Of a DNA stretch of 64,000 nucleotides, positions 58,074 through 64,000 are shown piece after piece. The DNA is taken from assembly GCF_000204055.1 (NCBI RefSeq), contig NW_006768766.1:1024706-1088705 (forward strand), in the 5' to 3' direction. The notes under the pieces were generated by a model. It worked only from the letters and a program-made list of their open reading frames with translations, was not told the origin of the DNA and did no database searches. Every line of letters begins with the position of its first letter. Position 1 is the first letter of the stretch. The position numbers and the translations under genes are program-made. The stretch is from Melampsora larici-populina 98AG31. Its lineage: Eukaryota; Basidiomycota; Pucciniomycetes; Pucciniales; Melampsoraceae.

Positions 58074-60569
58074 ATGGGCATTCAAGGACTATTGCCATTC
58101 CTCAAATCCATTCAACGATCCTCTCATATCAAGGAATGGGCCGGTAAAACCCTCGCTATCGATGCTTACGTTTGGTTACATCGAGCAGCATATGGATGTG
58201 CACAAGAATTATGCCTTGGAACACGGACAACAAAACATATCGATTATGTAATGGCAAGAGTGGACTTATTACGACATCATGGGGTTATACCTTATGTGGT
58301 CTTTGATGGTGACGCGCTTCCAGGGAAAAGAGGAACGGAAGAAGCACGAGAGAAAAGAAGACAAACCAATTTAGCACTTGCAAATTCACTTTTATCAGAA
58401 GGAAAAAAAGAAGAAGCAAGAGAAGCATTTGTAAAAGCAACGGATATCACACCTCAAATAGCTCATGATATAATCTTATCATTAAAAGAAGCTGGAGTCA
58501 AATATGTAGTAGCACCATATGAAGCAGATGCACAATTAAGATTCTTAGAACTTCATGGTCATATAGATGGAATTTTAACAGAAGATTCAGATTTATTAGT
58601 TTATGGTGCCAAAAACGTTTTATTTAAGCTAGATCCACTTGGGCATTGTATACATATTTCTAGAGATGATTTTGGTAAAGTTAAAGATACTCAATTATCA
58701 CTTTGGACTGATACCGAATTTCGTCAAATGGCTATCTTGAGTGGTTGTGATTATCTACCTAGTATACATGGTTTAGGATTGAAAAAAGCCTATCAGCTCA
58801 TCAAAACTTACAAATCAGCAGAAAGGGTATGTCGAGTGCTATCTTTAAATATCTACAAAGTTCTGATGCACGTACGCTAACCAGATCTGTTCTTTTCATA
58901 ATTCCAGGCTATCAAGGCTACAAGACTAGAAGGCAGCCTCAAAGTTCCATTAGGCTATGAAGCCCTTTTCCGACGTGCTGAACTTACTTTTTTATACCAA
59001 ATCGTCTACGACCCCACAACACGCAAACTGGTACACCTTCATCCGCTTCCATCATCCCAACCCAATCCTGAGGACCTCGTGAGCTGTGGTGAATTCTGGG
59101 AAGACCAAGTTGCGGTGGCCGTAGCCGAAGGGCGCGCCGATCCTTTCACAAAGACGACCTTCCAGTCAAGTATCAATGTCCTACCCTCCGTGTCTACTTC
59201 TCGCTTTATCGAGAGATCAAGGCCATCTCAAAGATCACATCCTTCATCGAAACCCACCGCTATTCCAAATCAGCGTACACTGAAGAGTTTCGCTTTTAGT
59301 TAAGTCAAGACTTGGTTTTTTGTTCCTGAGGCACAACTATAATGTATGATCTAGACTTCAGTTGAGCTGATTGAAACTATTTGACCATCCCCACTCACAG
59401 CTGCATCGCCCGAGGTCAATAGCAAAGCTCGCCTGGCATCCTCAGCCGAACTCTCTGCCGGTCAAGGTGCACTGCATCCCATCGAAAACTCGATTCTTCA
59501 GCCGACCTTGCCACAGACCTCCAAGCCATTGAGCAGCAAGTTTTTCGCCGCTGGATCAAAAGATCAAGATGAAAATGTTCCAACTCCACCTTTTGTACCT
59601 ATAGAAACATCGAGTAGTACTTTAACTTTTGACGAACTGGTTCCAGAAGATGCTGAACCATTATCACAAGAAGCTTGGAGTGAAATCTCGGAAACAGGTG
59701 GATCAGATGAAATGGGTCCAGATTTACCATCAAGTCAAATGCACGGAGAAGATATCAGACCATTTGCCAAACTACTTCAAGCCAGTCAAACTGAATCGAT
59801 ACCTGAAACGACGCCTCCTAGAAGTCCTATGATCCTCCTTCATCGTCAAAATCACAGTTTGAATTATTCTGATGGGGTGAATAGTTCGCCTACTCATGAT
59901 GATTCCAGAGAGCGAGATACTCTGATCCAACCTCGAATTACGATCTTAACTGGGCCGACCTTGGCTAGGAATGATACACCCTCTTCAAACTTGATGAAGT
60001 CGACTTCTAAAGCGACGTTACCTATCAGCTCTGATCCGATCGTCGATGACGATGACGATGATATGATGTATGGTGAACTTAATCGGCCTCTGAACAAATT
60101 CTCATCGATGAAACGACCTCAACATAATAACGATACCCCAACTACACTAAAAAAGCAAAGAACTCGACCAGTTGTAGTACGTGAACCGTTACAGAAGAGT
60201 AACATGGTAGATGAGATGAGTCCAGCTTTAGCAAGGGTTGCGTCAGGAATGAGAGAAAGATTTACGTTTCGTGGTCATAGTTCACCTATGAATCGGACAC
60301 CACGGAACCTTTCATCTACCTTTAGAAAGAGTAGTATCACACCTAAAACACCTCATATGGAATCTACTGATATGGATGAAGATGGGGATGAGACTCCTCA
60401 AAGTGTACCTATGATTCAGAGAAGACATACTGATGGAATCTCTCGACATTCTAAAGGGCTTGATCGCAATGATAATGAACATCAAGGAAGAAATTTGGTG
60501 GATCAAACTTCGAGTCCTAAACTAGCTGCATTTCTTTTCAAAGGTGGGACCGCTTCACGAAGGAGCTAA
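58074..60569 (+). CDS. EXO1: exonuclease 1 (FEN1/XPG-family 5' nuclease)
   Basis: A 5'-3' exonuclease and flap nuclease acting in mismatch repair and double-strand-break resection. Exons 58074-58826, 58908-59298 and 59401-60569; introns GT..AG, total exactly 771 codons (770 aa). The nuclease core starts MGIQGLLPFLKSIQ (XPG-N). It continues with VVFDGDALPGK, the metal-binding YEADAQLRFLE, TEDSDLLVYG and GCDYLPSIHGLGLKKA (helix-hairpin-helix). The spacing and the full set of acidic active-site residues match EXO1 and not FEN1. The long Ser/Pro-rich C-terminal half is disordered and poorly conserved, as is usual for the mismatch-repair-interaction tail of EXO1. It appears intact. A MITE lies in the probable promoter. 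Confidence 0.95.
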
Positions 60570-61885
60570 GTTTTAAAACTGCTGATAATGGACATGTTAA
60601 TATTTGTGGTAGATATCTGTCTGTTTATTTTTGTTTTGTTTTTCAAATTTTTGGAAGAGGATTTTTATAATTTTTCAAATTGTAGATAAGTCTGTTTATG
60701 ATGAATTGTTATAATCGCTTTTGTATGGGCTCTGTTTTTATAGATTTTCAAAAAAGGAACATTATCATTTTTGGATTCATCAAGTGATAGAGAAGCCAAG
60801 ATTTTTTTCTTGAGATCATTCTCCCTGAAATACATTTTGACAAATACCCATCACAAGATGCTGGATTTCGAAAACAATGAAGCTAAAGCTGTGCAATCAG
60901 TATTCCCAAAACCAGAATACATTGCACATTTAAAGATGTCCTTTTGACCAATGCAATATGGCAGTCAAGATATCTCAATTTTAATGGTCACTTAAAATAT
61001 GATGCTGATTATGATATGGCAAAATATTGACGGCAGTCTGGAACCAATGTAAGAAAGAATTGGTATTTGAATTGGTATCAACCACGAGTCCTTTGAATAA
61101 TCAATGCTATTTTCTAACTCTCAAAGGGATACAAATATGGTGGGATCTGTTTTTCGGACATGGACGTCTAAATTTGCATAGATACTTTAAGTGCAACATT
61201 CAAGATGTTGAACAAACACATGTGTTATCAATTTTCAAACTCTTAGTATCAAAATTAGCCAACCTGCAAAAGACGTATACCAAAAATGATGACATATACC
61301 GGTGCGGGGAGATGATATTGAGATCTCACCTTGAGGTGTTCAGCTACCAAACGGGAGAAACGAAGGAAGAAGAATATCAAGTCAGCAGTAGAAGTGATTT
61401 TAATTAGACTTTCAGACCACCTTAGTCTTTGGAGTCGAGCCTTGTTAGTGGGAGGCAGTCGTCCAAATCGACATGATGCTGCTGGGATTTTTGCGTTCAT
61501 CATGTTGGCAACAACGCACACAACTAATATCGAGTCACTTCATCATTTCGTAGAAAGAACCAAACCAGTGAATATACATTGCAGATAGACTACGAAACAC
61601 TCACACTACCATGGCTCTGGCGTAGAGCCATGTTTAGAATCTCCTATAAAGTTGCCCTTTGCTTGCACGTTGGGCGTTCTTATCATCACTCATCACATAA
61701 ACATAAGGTACTCTGGCAGTATCACCATCTTAACCTTCCACAACATATAATTTATCCACTTCCTAGTATCTTCTATTCAGTGTCTTCGAGACTTTACTTC
61801 TATCTATATTACATTTTCAAGTCAATACTTTAAGCATAAACCTGACTTATTATACCCCGTCCAGCATAATTTATTACATTCGACA
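60570..61885. other. intergenic, no supported gene
   Basis: About 1.3 kb of AT-rich sequence. A 126-codon open frame at 61027-61407 has no ATG at its start and no recognisable features. Confidence 0.4.
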
Positions 61886-62520
61886 ATGCGTTTCATTTCT
61901 GCCACCTTTGTGATGTTGAGCATTCTTTATGTTTCCCAAGTAGACTCAACTCTTCAAATAAGCAAGTCAGTCTTATTGTTTTGTTTATTACATTTCGATA
62001 TACTTTACTGACAATTAATGGGTTCTTTGACAATAGTGGTGACCTAACCCCCAGAGCACCAGCACCGGCCCAAGCAAGTGCTTCTGCATCCGCAACTCCC
62101 AAGACACGTCGAGAATTGAATGCCCGCTCACCGTCCCCAGCCCAAGCTAGCGCTTCAGCAGCACCCAAGACTCGTCGTGCATTGGACACTCGTTCACCAG
62201 CACCGGCCCAAGCAAGTGCTTCTGCATCTGCGACCCCCAAGAATCGTCGAAACTTGAATGCTCGCTCACCATCCCCGGCCCAAGCTAGTGCCTCAGCAGC
62301 CCCCAAGACCCGTCGTAAATTGGACGCTCGGTCACCAGCACCGGCCCAAGCAAGTCCTTCTGCATCTGCGACCCCCAAGAATCGTCGAAACTTGAATGCT
62401 CGCTCACCGTCCCCGGCCCAACCCAGCGCTTCAGCAGCCCCCAAGACCCGTCGTGCATTAGACACGCGTTCACCAGCGCCAGCACAAGCCAGTGCCTCAG
62501 CAACCCCCAAGACGCAATGA
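61886..62520 (+). CDS. secreted Ala/Ser/Pro repeat protein with Arg-Arg sites (187 aa)
   Basis: Exons 61886-61965 and 62037-62520; the GT..AG intron (71 nt) restores an exact 188 codons. Residues 1-21 (MRFISATFVMLSILYVSQVD and one more) form a classical signal peptide. The rest is tandem repeats of two alternating types: APAQASASASATPKNRR followed by NLNARSP, and SPAQASASAAPKTRR followed by ALDTRSP, together 46 residues (138 bp), about three double units plus a partial one. Six repeats end Lys-Thr/Asn-Arg-Arg, a likely kexin (Kex2) cleavage signal; the last ends in KTQ and the stop. There is no Cys. It could be a precursor of small secreted peptides or a repetitive wall or effector protein. 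No homologue recognised. Confidence 0.75.
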
Positions 62521-63238
62521 GAATATTCCATCACACCTTTATCTTAGATGGAATTTCGCGGTAATAGATTGGCAGGTTTAATTTTCACCATAGAGTATGA
62601 ATGCGTTTTCTTCCAAAGATGTATATTACAACTTAATTGTGCTTAACATGCGTCTGATTTGAAGAAACTTGCATATATCATAAACCATTTACTTGATTTC
62701 TGCCAAGTCCTTCTCCGTCAGGATCTTCACACTAAGAGCATATTCCCCCCTCCTGATCCTCTCTCAGCTTTTGTTCGGGGATATCTCCCATAGCTATATC
62801 ATGCCTTGCTTGACTTGTACCTCTGCATGGGAACCGTTTGCATACCTACAAAATGTGTTCACCTCCCAGTACATATGCATTTTCCCAGCAGCACAATTTG
62901 AACTTTTCACGGCTCCAAGTAATCTCACTGATTCATCGAAGTAGACTCGCTCTCACATTTTGCAAACTCGACATCTGATCTGTTGATGTTGGGTGAAAGG
63001 ACTTCTACCTCTAGTCCTCCGCATCAACCAAACCAAGTTACAAATCCTTCCCTTGAGTTTTATAGTGGCTTTGCCACATCATATGTGTCAAAGCAGACCA
63101 AACAGTGTTCAAATTGTTGAACCCTCTTTTGTCTTTTTCAAATCCTGATCTGAATGAGGACGAAGGAAAGTTGACATATTATTACGGGCAATGTACAACA
63201 GGCTATTTTCAAAATTGGATACATATGGGTTTTGTATG
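62521..63238. other. intergenic, nothing recognised
   Basis: Contains the 3' flank of the repeat-protein gene. No further supported gene. Confidence 0.4.
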
Positions 63239-63273
63239 ATCCATTCTCTACTCAGTGATATCTTTTTATGTGT
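63239..63273. repeat. 35-bp direct repeat, left copy
   Basis: Starts ATCCATTCTCTACTCAG. The identical 35 bases occur at 63966-64000, where the window ends. Confidence 0.85.
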
Positions 63274-63965
63274 GCAGATGTATTGTATTTATTTATTTCT
63301 AATGTTATAGATTTACCAATCTATCAGAGCTAGTAGCCCTATTCAAACCAAAACGACCCATACGAGAGAGGCTGAGGTTTCTTGGGGGGGCCCCTCCGCT
63401 CAAAGGAGAGCTGAGGGGGGTAGGACCACCAGCACTGTAGATGGGGGAGCTCTGAACGGCGGGCTAGGCAAACCCCTCTACAACACTAACAAATAAACAT
63501 ACAAACAAATAGTAGAAGTGGATCAAACCCAAGGAAAGAAAGAAAAAGGGGGGGAACCAAATCAACTACCACAACCAACGTAGCTAGTTAGCGGCCCCAA
63601 AATTCTGACCAATAACTAAATTAACTATAAACCTTCAATCCAACACATACACGACTTCCCACGAGCAGTTTCACACGGGTGGAGGGTGGGTTCGAAAAAG
63701 AGAGAGACTGTGAGAGAATAGGATGAGAGCTGTTGTCCAACTGATAGCGTGAGATATCCAGAGGTGAGGGTAAGAGTGGACGCGTGGAAAAAAGGATGAA
63801 AACTTTTTGAGAATCAAATTTCAAACTTCTCATTTTCCACAATGTTGCGTACAGGAAAATGGCAGCTTCAATAGAAGCATATTTTTCCCCGAGAGGCCCT
63901 GATGTGATATCTCATGCTTATCATGGAAAACGGCGGTACCGTCATGCCTTTGGGCACCGCCTACC
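63274..63965. other. interval between 35-bp direct repeats
   Basis: About 690 bp with a G/C-rich patch (GGGGGGGCCCC near 63,385) and purine-rich stretches. No coding sequence recognised. It may be part of a longer element cut by the window end. Confidence 0.4.
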
Positions 63966-64000
63966 ATCCATTCTCTACTCAGTGATATCTTTTTATGTGT
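63966..64000. repeat. 35-bp direct repeat, right copy (cut by window end)
   Basis: Identical to 63239-63273 and still matching at the last base, so the repeat is probably longer. Confidence 0.8.

Noticed and set aside
61027..61407. 126-codon open frame
   Set aside because: No ATG at its start, no splice or domain evidence, and other frames overlap it; probably chance.
61893..62534. 213-codon antisense open frame over the secreted repeat protein
   Set aside because: The repeat composition keeps both strands open. The sense frame has a signal peptide and an in-frame spliced intron; the antisense has neither.

Overview
The window looks like nuclear DNA of a basidiomycete, most likely a rust fungus (Pucciniales). 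I infer this from AT-rich DNA, short GT..AG introns (about 60-100 nt), a Tnp2-type transposase, GCM-domain MULE-like and Ty3/gypsy and Ty1/copia sequences, and very dense nested transposons around a few conserved genes. The species is not established. I recognised no rRNA, tRNA or CRISPR array.

Layout. 1-1.6 kb: 3' part of an unrecognised multi-exon gene. 2.2-13.0 kb: a Tnp2-type DNA transposase gene split by a hAT-like miniature element, which is itself split by a 6.9-kb Ty3/gypsy element. This is a three-level nest, with target duplications readable for both inner insertions. 13.9-14.6 kb: a hypothetical gene. 16-18 kb: relic sequence and small repeats. 18.4-20.4 kb: a 10-exon NAD-dependent glycerol-3-phosphate dehydrogenase whose first intron joins an 80-residue organelle-targeting-like extension to the conserved core. 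20.4-24 kb: no confident gene.

24-29.7 kb and 42.6-56.8 kb: five intact copies of a two-exon gene family I do not recognise (467-472 aa). Two are on the minus strand and three on the plus strand, each in a roughly 2.98-kb tandem unit with a shared promoter. Each protein is itself an internal duplication of a module of about 170 residues. Between the two arrays lie a dead copia fragment, several MITEs and foldbacks, and a tandem-CCCH zinc-finger gene (38.6-41.1 kb). The plus-strand array is interrupted by a 5.8-kb Mutator-like element (48,289-54,109). Its gene joins a GCM-like zinc domain, a MULE transposase core and a ubiquitin-protease-like domain. The empty version of its insertion site survives in the paralogous minus-strand unit.

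57.6 kb: a 268-bp hAT-like MITE sits about 220 bp upstream of EXO1 (58.1-60.6 kb). 61.9-62.5 kb: a small secreted protein made of repeats ending in Lys-x-Arg-Arg, a candidate kexin-processed precursor. The right edge carries a direct repeat cut by the window end.

Two threads connect the window. Successive insertions can be ordered: Tnp2, then hAT, then gypsy; and gene array, then MULE. Nearly all inferred inactivating changes in the transposons are TCG to TTG, which fits the RIP-like signature described for Pucciniomycotina.
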